A program made the translations under genes and the position numbers. A DNA stretch of 64,000 bases from Amblyornis subalaris (lineage: Eukaryota; Chordata; Aves; Passeriformes; Ptilonorhynchidae): assembly GCA_018881555.1 (NCBI GenBank), contig JACAXG010000034.1:1439327-1503326 (forward strand). The letters are read 5' to 3'. Positions 36,434 through 48,565 of the stretch are shown in pieces. Position 1 is the stretch's first letter. Each line of letters begins with the position of its first letter. The notes beneath the pieces were generated by a model. It was not told the origin of the DNA, made no database searches, and saw nothing but the letters and a program-made list of their open reading frames with translations.

Positions 36434-37405
36434 TCATTCATCTCCTTGTAAACAAAAAATAAAAAGTTTCCTAGAGCACAGGAAAACCCTGATGACCTTA
36501 CAATTCACCCTGCACATTAAAACAGTGGCTGCACGGCTGCCTGCCTGAGAAAAAAAAAAGCAATAGGCTTCAAGGGAAATTGAAACAAGGACATTTCTGC
36601 TAAGAACGGAGTTGATCTGGTACATCTTTTGGATCAGATCAAGACAACTGGGTTTGATTTTACTTGGCTTTACAGAGAACACGGGAAAGAGAAAACCGCA
36701 CCAAAGCGGGGCCCACGGTTTCAGAAGTGAGCAGCTGATTAGCCCTTCTGTCCGCGCCAGAGCAGAGAAGGCAGGTACAGCTGAGCCTGCTCCTGGCTTT
36801 TGCAGCACATGGCAACACCGGAGGAGGAGGTCTCTGAACGGGCTGCGGATCTCTTTGCCAAAAGAGGCGCACTCACCACCCCACCTCTCTCTGGAGCCAC
36901 GAGTGGACCCTGTGCCCCGACCCCTCTTCCGCTCCCTCCCGCGGAGCTTCAAAGATTGTCCTTCTGGGCGGGTTTCCGCCGTCTCTGGCCACTTGCTCCC
37001 CCTGAAATAGCAATCCCATCTGGCACAGGGGGATCTTGCCGAGAGCTTTCCTCCTCCTCCTCCTCGAGGAGCTGCGCCCTGCACAGTGGCGTTACAAGGG
37101 GAGAACAAACCAGCAAGCTGCCAGAGCCCTTTAGGGGACAAACTGGCGGCTGAATGGACAGGCGAGAGGCAGAGGAAGGGTTTCTCTGTCTGCTGGGGAT
37201 CGCAAGGAGGAGAAGACCTTTTCAGCAGACTTTCAGGGAAACCACCGGAGCAGGGAGAAACTTGCTGTGTAGGACTCTTCCGTACTGGGTAGCTGCGTGC
37301 GGCGTCGTTTGAGCAGCAGGAACGAACGTGCAGCAATTTAGTCTGTATTTCTCCCATGTTTAATACCACGATTAACCCTGCGTGCCTTCCCTTGCGCGTT
37401 CTCAT
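36434..37405 (-). other. Open reading frame of 323 codons, coding status doubtful
   Basis: It is the longest clean frame in the desert and runs from an ATG with no stop. I recognise no domain, transmembrane segment or signal peptide. The protein mixes a Cys/Ser-rich start, an Arg/Gly/Glu-rich middle and a hydrophobic end, which is typical of translated GC-rich non-coding DNA. An AATAAA on the minus strand lies about 115 bases after the stop (TTTATT at 36314-36319 on +). No promoter or splice evidence. I do not call it a gene. Confidence 0.12.
36880..37090. other. Short CpG island with (CTC)n
   Basis: GC-rich with a CTC/CCT repeat at 37050-37065 that runs into the palindrome CTCCTCGAGGAG (37060-37071). 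Confidence 0.5.
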
Positions 37406-37459
37406 TCACTTAACAAAAGGAAAAAAGGAAAAGAGAAGGTAACCGTCCCAGAGTTCTTT

Positions 37460-37830
37460 GGAAAGCTGAGCGCATCCCGGGGCTGGTGTCAGGAGCAGCT
37501 CTTGAGGCCGAACTTGCGCGCCGCCCCTCACCTCCACCCCGACATTGTGTCTGTCGCGACACGAATCGGGCCCCGCCAGCGCGACACCCGCCTGCGGGTT
37601 CAGGCTGGGGGGCTGGGGACTGCTCCCGTCCAGAGCGATTCCGCCGACATCCTCGAAAGTGGAAAGTTTTTCTGTCTTCCCATGGCCAGATGAGGGACTC
37701 GGGCTCCGCCAACGTCGCCAAGACCTACTCATGAGTGCAAATATTTCGGTCTTTCCTATGAAAAAAAGCCCCAAAACAGCCCTGGCCGGGGTAAGTCCCC
37801 GCGCATGAGTTTGCCGACCCCGTCCAGTCC
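37460..37830. other. CpG island
   Basis: CpG-dense and ends near a GTAAGT donor-like hexamer (37791-37796, +). Confidence 0.6.
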
Positions 37831-37879
37831 CTCCCTGGCACCACATCCCCTCACTCAGGGATTTCGGTGAGCTCTGACG

Positions 37880-38170
37880 GTAAAAGGAGAAATGAGTTCA
37901 TTGCCAAGGGTCAAATATACGGTAGCAAAGTGCTGTAAATATTTTCATTACTCTAAAAAAAATAAACTCTATTAAAGAATACAGTTTATTGGAACAACGC
38001 GAGTGTATTTCAAAGAAATCAAATACCCAGAGTTACTCAATATTCAGACACTCGAGGCTACAAAGCGAGGTGCAAACAAAGCCTTTTGCAGCAGAGTAGC
38101 AGCAATGTGCGGCACCTGAAGTAAGTCACTGCTGGGGAGCTGTGTCAGACACTACTAATTAACCTACTTT
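37880..38170. promoter_or_regulatory. Candidate conserved non-coding element
   Basis: AT-rich non-repetitive block with TTCATTACTC and ACTAATTAAC cores, between two CpG islands. Appearance only. Confidence 0.3.
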
Positions 38171-38199
38171 TCAACCGAGTTGTTGTCAACTTTTTGTAA

Positions 38200-38540
38200 G
38201 CGAGGAGAGAAAGAGACGCGCTCTTCCTTGGAAGAGGGACCGCGCCCATCGCGGTCCTTCGGGGCGCCCCCGGCCCCGCGGCCCCGGCAGGGACCGTGGC
38301 CGTGATCTGTGGCTGAGCAGCAGCACTCAGACAAAGCCACGCCGCGTTTGACTTGGGATTTTCCGTGGGGTTTGGAGCGCGCTGCGCAGCTCCTCTTGTA
38401 ATTGCTCTTTCNCCAGGAACGACCCTCTGCCTCCTCGGCGTCACAGGGCAGTGGGCGGCTGTGGGCGACCGGGGGCGGCCCCCCCACCTCGGACTTTCAG
38501 TAAAGAAGTCGTTCTCCGCGTGGGAAAGCAGCCCTTCGCT
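38200..38540. other. Last CpG island of the CpG-rich domain
   Basis: Dense CpG up to about 38540. I find one CpG in roughly the next 500 bases, so this is a sharp compositional edge. Confidence 0.65.
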
Positions 38541-39030
38541 AGGGGGTTGTAACATGCTGCTGTTTTATTTTAAGAAACCCAGAGCAGGAAAACAAAACTA
38601 AATTGGCCTCTACACACCCATGGAGGGATTCTTTAGCTCAACAACACAAAAAATCTCCTGAATAGTGCCTATAGTACCACCCCCTCTCCCCAAATTTCTC
38701 ATACAACCACAAATAAAAAAAGAAGACCTAGTCTTTCTCTCTACTGTCTTTCCTAGAACAGCAGCAAAACAAACTACCCTACCTCACTTGAATTTACATA
38801 GCCCTTTAACTAGGCACAGGCCTGTGTCAATTTATATCACCTGTGGATCTGGCCCATGGCTATAGGCTATATATAAGAGAGAGCAGAAGTTTTTTGTTTT
38901 TTTTTTTTCTTTCTCTTCTGAATGCTCGTGCTAAGAGCAAGAAGGAGAGCAAGAAGGTTACTGGTAGGTAACAGAGACCTGGGTTTTATATATAAAACAA
39001 AATTAGGAAATTGTACAAAAAATCATCAAG
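38541..39030. other. CpG-free transition with T tract and TATA-like sequence
   Basis: G-poor, A/C/T-rich sequence. It has a TATATATAAG match at 38868-38877 and a T-rich run at 38890-38916. No gene seen. Confidence 0.45.
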
Positions 39031-39400
39031 TTTGATTACAGGTCTAGGGCATGATTTATAAGGAGAGGTGCCACAGAAAAGAGTTAGTGTAGAGAGGACA
39101 GAGCTTAGAAGTCACTATAGAAAAAGTTATTGGTGAGGAAAAGGACTGAACAAGGAGTGAATGTTTCTTTTTCCACAGTAGACAGCAGAATAGAGTGGGC
39201 TTAAATTGTAGCAAATGGGCTTTGAGGTAGAGGTAGATTGAGGTCTTCAGCTGCAAGGAGAGCTGAGTGTTGGAAATGACCTAAGGAAATTTTGGAGGCT
39301 CCATACATGGTGGAGAAGCCAGACAATCCTCTGCTAGGGATGATGTGAGTGTGAGGATCCTGCCCTGAGGCAGAAGAGTAATTCTTCAATCTCTCTAGCT
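39030..39400 (+). mobile_element. CR1 LINE, degraded 3' part
   Basis: The order of recognisable CR1 3'-region phrases matches the amniote CR1 consensus as I know it. It starts with a 'ggtctag..catga..ta.gagga' segment (39041-39070), then 'gggcttaaattg.agcaa' (39197-39217), then a 'gaggt..attgaggt' segment, and ends with 'ctgctagggatgat..' and 'ggatcctgccctgaggcag' (39332-39373). The element is 5'-truncated, as usual for CR1, and carries no intact ORF. It is the first transposon seen from the left. Confidence 0.8.
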
Positions 39401-42400
39401 ATATTTGATATATTTTAGCTAAGAGAAATGACAGGTTTAGCACTAAAAAATATAAAGTCAACTAAATCTTGTAGCACTACTGTGCTAGAGGGGAAGAGGC
39501 TCAGTCTGTGTACGGATCCTCTGATGTTGCTCCCAGCAAGTGGGACAAGCTTTGAGGATACTAAGGCAGGCTTTGGCAGCAAAAGATTTGTATTTTATAG
39601 TATTAGTATGGTATTTTAGGTATTTAATTGTGTAATTACCACATGAAGCGATAAAGGGTAAGCCAGTGAAAATGTGAACTTCGCAGTGTGGGAGGAATGG
39701 GTACTGCAAATCCATCTAGGAGTTGGACTTGTGAGGTCCTCAGCTAATGTCTGCATCACTGAGGTTGTTCTGGACCATGTGCTGAGCTGTAGGGACATAC
39801 TTAACTTCAGAAACCCTTTCACTGTGCAGGTGACCACTTTTCCAAAGGAAGTAAGGATCTGACTTTTGAAATCAGCATGGGGGCTAAGAGCCCTGAACGT
39901 CAATGTAAGTACTTTAATTTGAAATTTCCAGGCCTCTAATTCTTCTACCCACCAGATCGCTAGGAACAAGATTCAGCACGTGTCAAAATGCTGAAAAATG
40001 CAGCTGATTTTACACTTGTATATCTCTGAAATCAAATGAACAACTTTTTCTTGAGTGGGGGAAAAATATGTTGTCTGGAAGTTTGAGCTCTCAATGTATT
40101 GAAGGAAGTGTGCAAGGAGTGGTGAAAAATATGGAGGGAGCTATTTCTAATGGAAAGCAGAACACAACTTTACAGTGCTCTTTGCTGGAATTTAGTTGTC
40201 ATCCAAGTGTTTCCCATGAACAATAACATTCCAGATAGAACCACCTGGTAGCAATGGGTACAGCTTTAGAGTTTTAAATGTTTTTTTTAGCGCATATGAA
40301 CCTGAAAACATACTTTCTACTGGGAGACAAGCTGTTTGGTGAAGAACTCCCACTCTTTCCTCTGCTTTGATATAAGATTTTTTTTTCATTTTCTAGCATA
40401 CTTATGGAAATAATTTGCAAACATATTGTATCTTTTAAAGTTTGAGATATTATGCCATTTGTTCTTATGCAGACCCCTAAGTGGAGTCATTGTGGGGGTC
40501 CTGCTTAAACAGTGGCTGTGAAGAAAGCCTCATGTATTTCATGGGTTGGTGGGTATGGATTTTGCTACACCATTTCCCCTTCTGCTTATTGAACAATTGT
40601 GCATTAACTTCTCACTTTTCATCTAAAAGAAATAGCAAAAAGTTGAGTCTAGCCGGCTTAGTCACAGAGATTACTGTATAAAAATAACTTCCAAACCTAA
40701 ACCAATACATCATTGCTGTTTTGGGTTTGGGGGAAGCTGAAATAAACTGTTGATATGAACAACCCCATGTATTTTAACAGGTTGCTTATTCAGAAGTAAA
40801 AACTAAATTGGGAGGAATGCTGTATTACATAAAGACCATACGTGTGATGCATCAGCCTGTTGTTTCTTTCCATGTTTAATTATACCTAGGCTTCAAGATC
40901 TGTCATTTACCTTTAGCTAGCAAGAAACACCTTTATTTTTTTTTTTTAGTGCAGTAAAATTTAGGGATTTCAGTGCCAATTGCTCCATAAAATTATCCAG
41001 GACATTAGCTACATGACAGAAAGAAGAAACTTCATATGTGATAATTTAATTTTGTAAAGTTTGTCATGAATCTGCTTTAAGAAGATAAACACCAGCACAA
41101 GAGCAGTGCAGCAATTACAATGCCAGGCAGTCGTTTGTATTGAGTAGGTCATTTAAAATGGAGTTCTGGCAAGTGTAAATGTCTGCTGTGCTGCTTACAG
41201 CTTCTCTTGGGCACAATAAGATTTGTGAAAGTGTTTTCTACTTGGTGTTTCTTGAACAAACATTTTCTTTGGAGGAGTCAGGGATCTGTGTCTTTTTCTT
41301 GTTTGTTCTCTCTGAGCACAAATGACAACATAATTATTTCACGCAAAGTAGTGGTGGTGTTGAGGGACTTTCAGCATATTTATGATTTTATCTAAATTCT
41401 TTTTCTTCCTCTGACTAAAATTTTTCAGAAATGCATTAATTTTCTGTATGGCTCATATATAAACCCTATAATTTATGAAATTGCTATTATTATGGAGGAT
41501 GGATAGTGACATTTTTACTTTCATATACCAAAAACTTACTAGTTCTCTAGTTGATCTTATGAAATCTGATAGTTTTCTGTCTAGGAAACTGGCTTGAAAT
41601 TTGGATTTTGCGTGTATAGACACCCACAGGAAAGGGCTCCTTTAATTAGTAATCTTATATAACAATAAGAGGAAAATCTGGTGTACTGTTACTTGTGCAA
41701 AAAATGGCAGATTAAAATGTGATCAAGGATGGTACTTCATGTAGCTGGGAGTAGGATTTCTTACCATCTTTGCTACCACCTATCATAAGTTATTTAATGA
41801 GATTATCTGTTCACTGCTGAAATAAAAAAAGATAAATTGCGGGAATCGGAAGATAAATAAAAGGGAAAGTTCCTTTCTGTGTTCAATCTACAAATTTCAG
41901 AGAACTCTGATTAGAAAGACTGTGCAGCAAGAGCTCTCTTGTACTGCAGTGCAATGTGACCCTGAGGTGCTGCAGGAAGCTGGGGCAGAAGCCTTGGCTA
42001 CACAGGTGGAGTGGCTGATGGTGGCCTAAAGGTGGGCTCTCCAGACCTACTGCACCAGCAGTGCTGAACATGCCCAGTGCTTCTTGTACCCCTTGAGCCA
42101 TGAGGGAGCAGAAGTAGATGTCCAGTGTAGGTTTCAAATGTTCTACTTGGTGCTCCCTGGCATCCTGTTACTGATTATCCAGAGAGGAAGCTTGGCTGAT
42201 GAGTGCCATGATGCAAATAGAGGAAAGAAGATGGGAAAGGGCTTATGCTTGAGCCTTGCCTTAACTCGGTCACTATGAGGATCATGGTATAGGCTGCAAC
42301 CTGGATCTTGGGCATGCTCCTGAATTCCACTGACTGAAAGCAGCAGCTTGGCCATTCCAGGCTTTTCTCCTGACTCCAAGGCTGATATCTAGTTTGATAA

Positions 42401-44570
42401 AGAGCAGGCAGCCTCTTTTGAGAAATCACAGTATAGTTCAGAATTTAGTTGTCAAGGACCAGCAGCACTGGAGAGCGCTGTGGCAAAAAAAACCCCAGCA
42501 GAATTCCTGGATCATCCACTTTTAGCCNATTTAAAAGAGTTGTGAGTTGTAGGAATTCAGCAAAGAACTTTTAATTTTTATAATTATTGTCTCAGATCTT
42601 TACTTACACCACAAATGTAACTAAAAGTAGCCCTTGCAAATCCCAGCACACGGTTCCTGCAGAATCTTGTGGTGAGGTGCATTTGTATGCACGCTGACGT
42701 TTTCTGAGCTGCCCTTGGCTTCTGTGCCATATGAAGCTGAGGTCGTTGGAAACATATAGTAGGTGGTATATCTGATTTCATTACAGAGCTGGTGATGGCT
42801 GGTGCAAACAGCCTTGCTGACACCCGCACTGCCAACCTTGTCCGGCAAGGGCTGGTTCACTTTGCTTTTTGATTCACATCTTGAGACCCATGGAACTGCT
42901 GCTGGATGAGGAGGGAAAATGGCTGGCTGCTGTTTTTTATGAAAACATGACTTTGCTGATTGTTTTGTTGAAAAGCATTCCTTTAGCAGCTCTGGNACTG
43001 GGTACAATGGCTTAATTTCAAAGAACCAAAATTGTTAGTAATGCAATGCCTGGGCATTTGACTGTTTTGTGGTGTTCTGTGCAGCTCATACTGGCAGGTC
43101 TGTTCCTTACTCTTTGGGGCAGAGACAAAGCAAAAGGTCTTTTGCAGACAGCAAGGTCCCAAAAGGATTTCATTGGGAATTCCCTTACTTTACGTACATT
43201 GGGTACTCAATGAATTTTTACTTGATTTATTCTTGTCCTACATTCAACACTTTTATGGAAAGGGGAACATGCCTCTGTTCTCTAGGAAAAGACTTTTCTT
43301 TTTTTTTTTTTTAATTTCCACCTATCCCCTCATTGTTGCTTTTCTTAAACCTTAAAGGTAATCTCCTGGTTACCATGTCACCCTTGTCCTACTTGGTCTG
43401 CCCTAAGATAGGCTTGCTCTGCTGTGGTGAAAGACTGTGGGTTTGATTTAGTTATTTTTGCTTTGGCTTGCGCAGGCTTTTTTGAGTGTTATTGACTGTA
43501 TCATTCATCCCATTATATCAGACAGCAAACTATTTTTTTTCCCCTGAACATCAGCTCTATATAGAGACAATGAGACAAATTTCCAGACCAAAGATTTCCG
43601 ATATTCTAGGGATATTCTAGAGGCCTCTAATTTCAGATCACTGTCACACTGGTGAACAACAAGGACCTTGGCAGACTTCAGATTTATGTGTAGCAGAGAA
43701 AAAAACTTGAGCCTCTAGATATGATATGTCTGGCCTAATTCTGGTATGGTTCAGTGAGCTGTGCAGTGTTCTGCTTGATTTACCTCAGTGTAAACAGTGT
43801 TTGATCTCCTCTCCCAGACTGGTCTGGTCCCCCCTCCTTAAGTAAGGAAGTCAGGAGAAGTTTTGATCCCTATAGTTAGAGCAGTGGCCTGGCCTCCCAC
43901 AACTTGTTTTATTTGAGGGCCTCCTCAGCCAAATCTCCTGTGTTCACTTGGATGCTGCTGCTTCCAGGATGTGCTGTTCATGTTCACCCTGCTGTGCTGG
44001 CACTTCTCTGATGCCCTTAGTATGTCTCTGATGCTATGAATACCTCAAGATATAGGGATAGCCTTTACCACAATTTGCTTGAATTCCTCCTTTATTTTTA
44101 ATGGGTCACACAGATCTGATAAACAAATGTTTGTTTTCATCTAAATCATAGACCTGAACGCCCCTTTTGGCTGTTTGCTTGTTTGTGCGTGTGTGTGTAA
44201 AGTGCAGAGTTTTGTAGAAGTTCAGTACTGCAGGAAGAAAATACCTTTCAGATGTGCTCTCCCCGAAAAAAAATTTCTCATTTTCCAACATTATGCATAG
44301 TTATGGTATTCCGATTTAATTACATACAGAATAAATATAACGTAGACCCCAAACTGGTGAGATCAGCTTTCAATCACAGCAGGCCATAAGCTCTAGTAAT
44401 TAACCATACCTCCACAAACCATCCCTGCTAATAAATCCAGGGAAAAAAGAACACAGCAGAGGGAAAAAAAGGAGAAATGAAAAATACAAGATTTTATAGC
44501 AAAGGGCCAAACGGCACCCTGATGTATACACAATGTATCCCTCAGAAAACATGCAGTGGGAAAGCATTTG
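39401..44570. other. Gene desert, AT-rich and CpG-depleted
   Basis: No coding exon, RNA gene or clear transposon seen. CpG is scarce (about seven in 39961-41640 by eye). A short tandem repeat of GATATTCTAGG lies at about 43600-43621 and T runs at 40939 and 43301. Confidence 0.5.
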
Positions 44571-44574
44571 TTTT

Positions 44575-44985
44575 CCAGACCGGAGTGCCTGAAGCTGTGG
44601 CTCTGGAGGCGGGCGAGGAGGCCTTTCTTTGAAGGGGAGCTGAGNAGGGANGCTGCGGTGACTCCACTCCCTGTCCTTCCCCATCGGCTGGAGCCCCTTG
44701 GGGAGCACAAAGAGGGAGGTACTGGGGTACCCCCGGCTGGGGGGTGGTGTGGGCAAACTTCTTTGTGGAGGAGCTGGCTCGAGGCACGGTCTGGGCTGCT
44801 CTGCCCCAGTGTGGGAGCTGGCAGCACCACTGCAAACCCGAGTCGGGAGGCTGACAGCAAACGTGGACTGTGCTCTGCCGTGTGGGTTGGTAGGGCTTCA
44901 CAGGGAGCATCGCTCTTGCTTTTCAGTGGTGGTTGAAATTTTCCACTCTGCTTCTGATGCGGCACATGCAGCCCTCGAAAGTTCC
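44575..44985. other. Isolated CpG cluster
   Basis: About 15 CpGs in roughly 400 bases of GC-rich sequence inside CpG-poor desert. The overlapping 199-aa minus ORF contains ambiguous bases and no domain. Confidence 0.45.
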
Positions 44986-44989
44986 TAAA

Positions 44990-46040
44990 CAAGAGTCTTA
45001 AAAAAAGATATAAATCAGGGAGTCATTCTTCAGTTAAAAACAAACAAAATTAAAGAAATTCTAAATGAGACAATGGGAATTGTAGAAAGATCACCTGTTT
45101 CATTTCAGTCAGGCCCCCAGAGATATTAAACACACTTACTTCACAGACTTAATTGCCTCAGGATGAGGCAATCCTGTATATCTTTTTTAGAACCATTAAT
45201 AACCTACTTCACCTGATTGCAGCAAGTATTTTATTAGAGGATTTGTCAAATGGTAAATGCAAGGACTTTATGCACAGATAAACAACAAAAATTGACCAAA
45301 TTTAGCCTCCACTTACAGCTAAAGCTCATTTTTATTTTAATCTTCCATTTAATTTGAAACTTAATAGCTTTTCAAAAATTAAACCTACGTGATTTTCCTA
45401 CAACACTTATTTTGATTAAATCAAATATGCTCATTTGTACAATATTCAGTGCCTTGTTATGGAGCATTGTTGAATATGTGCAATTTTATATTTGCTCTTT
45501 TTATTCATGACGTTACATAGAAGAAAGCAGAGATTCTTAAAAGACAATGAAAAACTAGCCTTCCACAATTTATATTTGTCCTCAAATTTACGTGTATTTA
45601 TCTACAAGCACAGAGTGCTGCCCTTCAGAAGAAGCCAAGGCATGCACACAATTGAAACGTCTGATTGTCTGGACTGCAGAAGAGGGTCTGCAAGTGTCAG
45701 GGTGCCTCAGTGACAAGATAAAACTATGCAGTGATGGTGGAAGGAGCAGGCAACGTGTTTGTGAGCAAGGGGAGGTTGCTGCTGCACGACATCCAGCCCT
45801 GGCTGGCTGTGCTGAGAGAGAGGGGAGCAAACTGGTGGGGATCTGGAGGACAACAGCAAACAAAAGCAGGAACTCAGCAAATGTCTCCTTCAATGAAAGG
45901 TTGCAATATTTTGCTTCCCTTAGTATTAAAAAGAGGAGAATGAAGGGCCTCATTTGTGTTTTGGGATGGAGAGGTAATAACAAAGAAAAGGCAATCCATT
46001 GCTCAACTCTCTGTAGCTGTTATTCAAAATTGGCTGATAT
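44990..46040. other. Gene desert, AT-rich
   Basis: AT-rich to 45600, then mixed. The right end may be a degraded continuation of the CR1 fragment that follows. No gene seen. Confidence 0.4.
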
Positions 46041-46044
46041 TTAC

Positions 46045-46235
46045 AGGAAGGTAAGATTAGGTTGGATGTCAGGAACAATTTCTAGCTGCTGGCACGGTGA
46101 AACATGGAACAGATTGTCAGGGCATGTGTAGAAACCTCCTTGATGGAAACTTGAAAAACCAAGTCAGACCTGAGCTGTTTGCAGCTGTTTGGAGCCAGGT
46201 CATCCAGTTCTGGGGCTGGACTGGTCTGATGCACG
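46045..46235 (+). mobile_element. CR1 LINE, degraded 3' fragment
   Basis: Contains the CR1 3'-region phrase 'ttaggttggatgtcaggaac' followed by 'catggaacagattgtcaggg' and, after about 110 bases, 'ggggctggactggtctgatg'. This order matches the bird CR1 3' end. Old and diverged. Confidence 0.65.
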
Positions 46236-48486
46236 GCTCCTCAGCCCTCTGTTCANGTGGCTCTGTCCTAGGGCAAGGTCAGGCTGTAGATGTAATACAG
46301 CAGAGGGACTCCTCTGCGAAAGAGTGGGAGTGTAGCTCATCCTCAGTGTGCAAGACACATTTCTGGCTGGGAGTTAAGACATGGATGGAGAATGACGTCT
46401 GTGTGCCCTGCTCTACAGAGCTAATACATCTTCTGCTGAAGCTGCTTTTAACAGAANTTTGTATTATAAATTTACACTGCCATATTTTTCTTACTTTTCT
46501 TAAAAAAACAAGCCAAAAATCTAGCATGGCTTTGGCACCGCCTTCCTCAATCCCAAAAGTTTTTGTCTAAAATACCACTGTGGTGCCTCAGAGTGCTTGT
46601 AGTTTACTGTCTAACATCACTACCCTTTGCACAATCAGTGCTTCCCTCACAGAGCTCTGCAGCCAGGGACTCCCTCTTCTGATAGGGGCCATAGTGGGAA
46701 AAGTGGAAATGGAAAAGAAGATGTGAATGGGAAATAAAGTTCCCAGAATATATGACATTGTCTCTTCTTAGTCTCATTATTTTTATTTCACTTGAAATAC
46801 ACATTAATTAAATTTAAAAACGTTATAAAATATAGAAACATTCCTGTGGCTATTAAAATTGGTGTTCTGATACACCTGCAGATTCATAGAGAGCTTTTTT
46901 TGTNTGCATTTGAATGGAAGCTCAAGAAGAGGCTATCAAAAAGAAAGGAAATTTCCACTGCAGAAATATTATTTCCTTATGAAATACATTATGACTTACT
47001 CTGCTGTCGTGTGCTGGCGACTTAAAGAACATTGTGGAAGATAAGGACTGATTATGAATTCTGTGTTGGTGAAGATTAAAGATCCCCCTTAATTCCTGTT
47101 GAATTATTCTAAAAGGAAAATATCATGTCTCAGCAGTAGATTCTGGATATCTGCTTTCTCTTTGGCAGGGAAAGACAGAGAGACAGGGACTCTTCAACCA
47201 CAGGCTGTCTGTATTCTGAGGAAAGTGCACTGACAGTTCATCAGACAAGCTCACCCCTTTGACTAGCTGGCCAAAGGAGGAAGATATTTTCATGTACAAA
47301 ATGCCCTTTAGCCCTAAGCCTCTCCTGAAGCTTCTAAATTTCAATTAGAAACCTAACCTCAGGCTCTATTAATGCATTTTTTTTTCAAACACACCTTTAT
47401 TGCATTAAAATGAGATGGGATATGTGCATTTACACTGCAAGGGGAACATGATGAGGAGGGGAAAATCAGCCTTTAATAATATTAGCTTATCATCAGTCAC
47501 AAACTTAATAGCATTCATATGTCAGTGATAACAATCCAACTGGTTCCAGTGGAGGATAGTCCTTTCGTGGTCAACAGAAGCCAACTGGGNACATCCTGCA
47601 GGTGGTCAGTTCTGTCCCATCTTTCTTGCAAATATTCTTGTTCCTCTACTTTCTCCAGCAAGTGTTCTTAACATTGAAGGATATTCACTTTCCTCAGGAG
47701 TGTCCTATCTGCTGCACTCCCTAACTGCTGCTGGACTTGGGCTCCCTTTTGGATTCTTTTTTACTTTCTAGCAGTTGTTCATGTTGGTTTTTGACTGGTG
47801 GCACATCTCTGTAAAAAGGATGGAGAGCACAGTTCAGAAGGGTCTGTAGGGAGGCTGCTTGTGTGTGCTCTGCTTACCAGGCTTCCAACTCAATGCCACT
47901 TGGCAGGTCAGATTTGAACCTCATCTTTTTGGCTTTCAGTCTGAGTGTCTTCTAGGATGTTACCTCTTAGGAAGCCCGAATAGATCCTTTCTCTAGCTGT
48001 GTATTGAACTCGAGCTGCTGCAGTCACTGAATGTTGTGGAGGGCTCAGGTCTGGTTAACTCGTGCTCTGCNAACTCCAGTCCTCCTAGCAAGGAAAGGGA
48101 TGACTGGTTTCAGTATCTCCACTGGACTTAGGAATGGGAGTGGTGCCAAACTGCTTGTCATTCGATGAAAACAGAAGGAATTATGTGCATGTTCAGACAG
48201 AGATCTTCCAAGTAATTTATTACCTTTTTTTTTAAAGGTAAGGAAAAAAAGGTGCAAGCTGGAACATTTTATAGCAGCTCTGCAGAGGTTTTTAGACTCT
48301 TGAGTTGTGGGTGTTTACATTCTGTTTAAGACTCATTTTAGGTGATTTACATTCTGTTTGGATGTGGGTCCAAGGTATCAGTAAGAAGCTTATCATTTTA
48401 CAGTGACCCTCAGCTCTCTGGAGACTTCGATTTCTACAAGAACATTGGTTTTGATAGAAAACCAGGTGTTTTCTGCACTTGAGACA
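46236..48486. other. Gene desert
   Basis: No coding exon or identifiable transposon. AT-rich with sparse CpG; 47550-48060 is pyrimidine-rich on +. Confidence 0.45.
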
Positions 48487-48565
48487 TTGGATCATAAAGC
48501 TGGAGAAGACCCCAAGAGATGAGCCAGTCAATCCTCCTTTCCCAGCTAGAGCTAAATGCTTGTTA
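48487..48565 (-). mobile_element. Possible CR1 3'-terminal remnant
   Basis: 'tggatcataaagctggagaa' and then 'gaccccaagagatgagccag' resemble the reverse-complement CR1 end ('gaatcatagaat..ttggaagagacctcaggaggtcat..ag'). Short and diverged, so tentative. Confidence 0.4.

Noticed and set aside
13715..37796. GTAAGT donor-like hexamers (13715, 24309, 37791)
   Set aside because: About this many are expected by chance in 64 kb. None pairs with an obvious coding exon.
45592..46131. 179-codon ORF overlapping a CR1 fragment
   Set aside because: The covered CR1 part is the non-coding 3' region, and the translation has no reverse-transcriptase or endonuclease motif.
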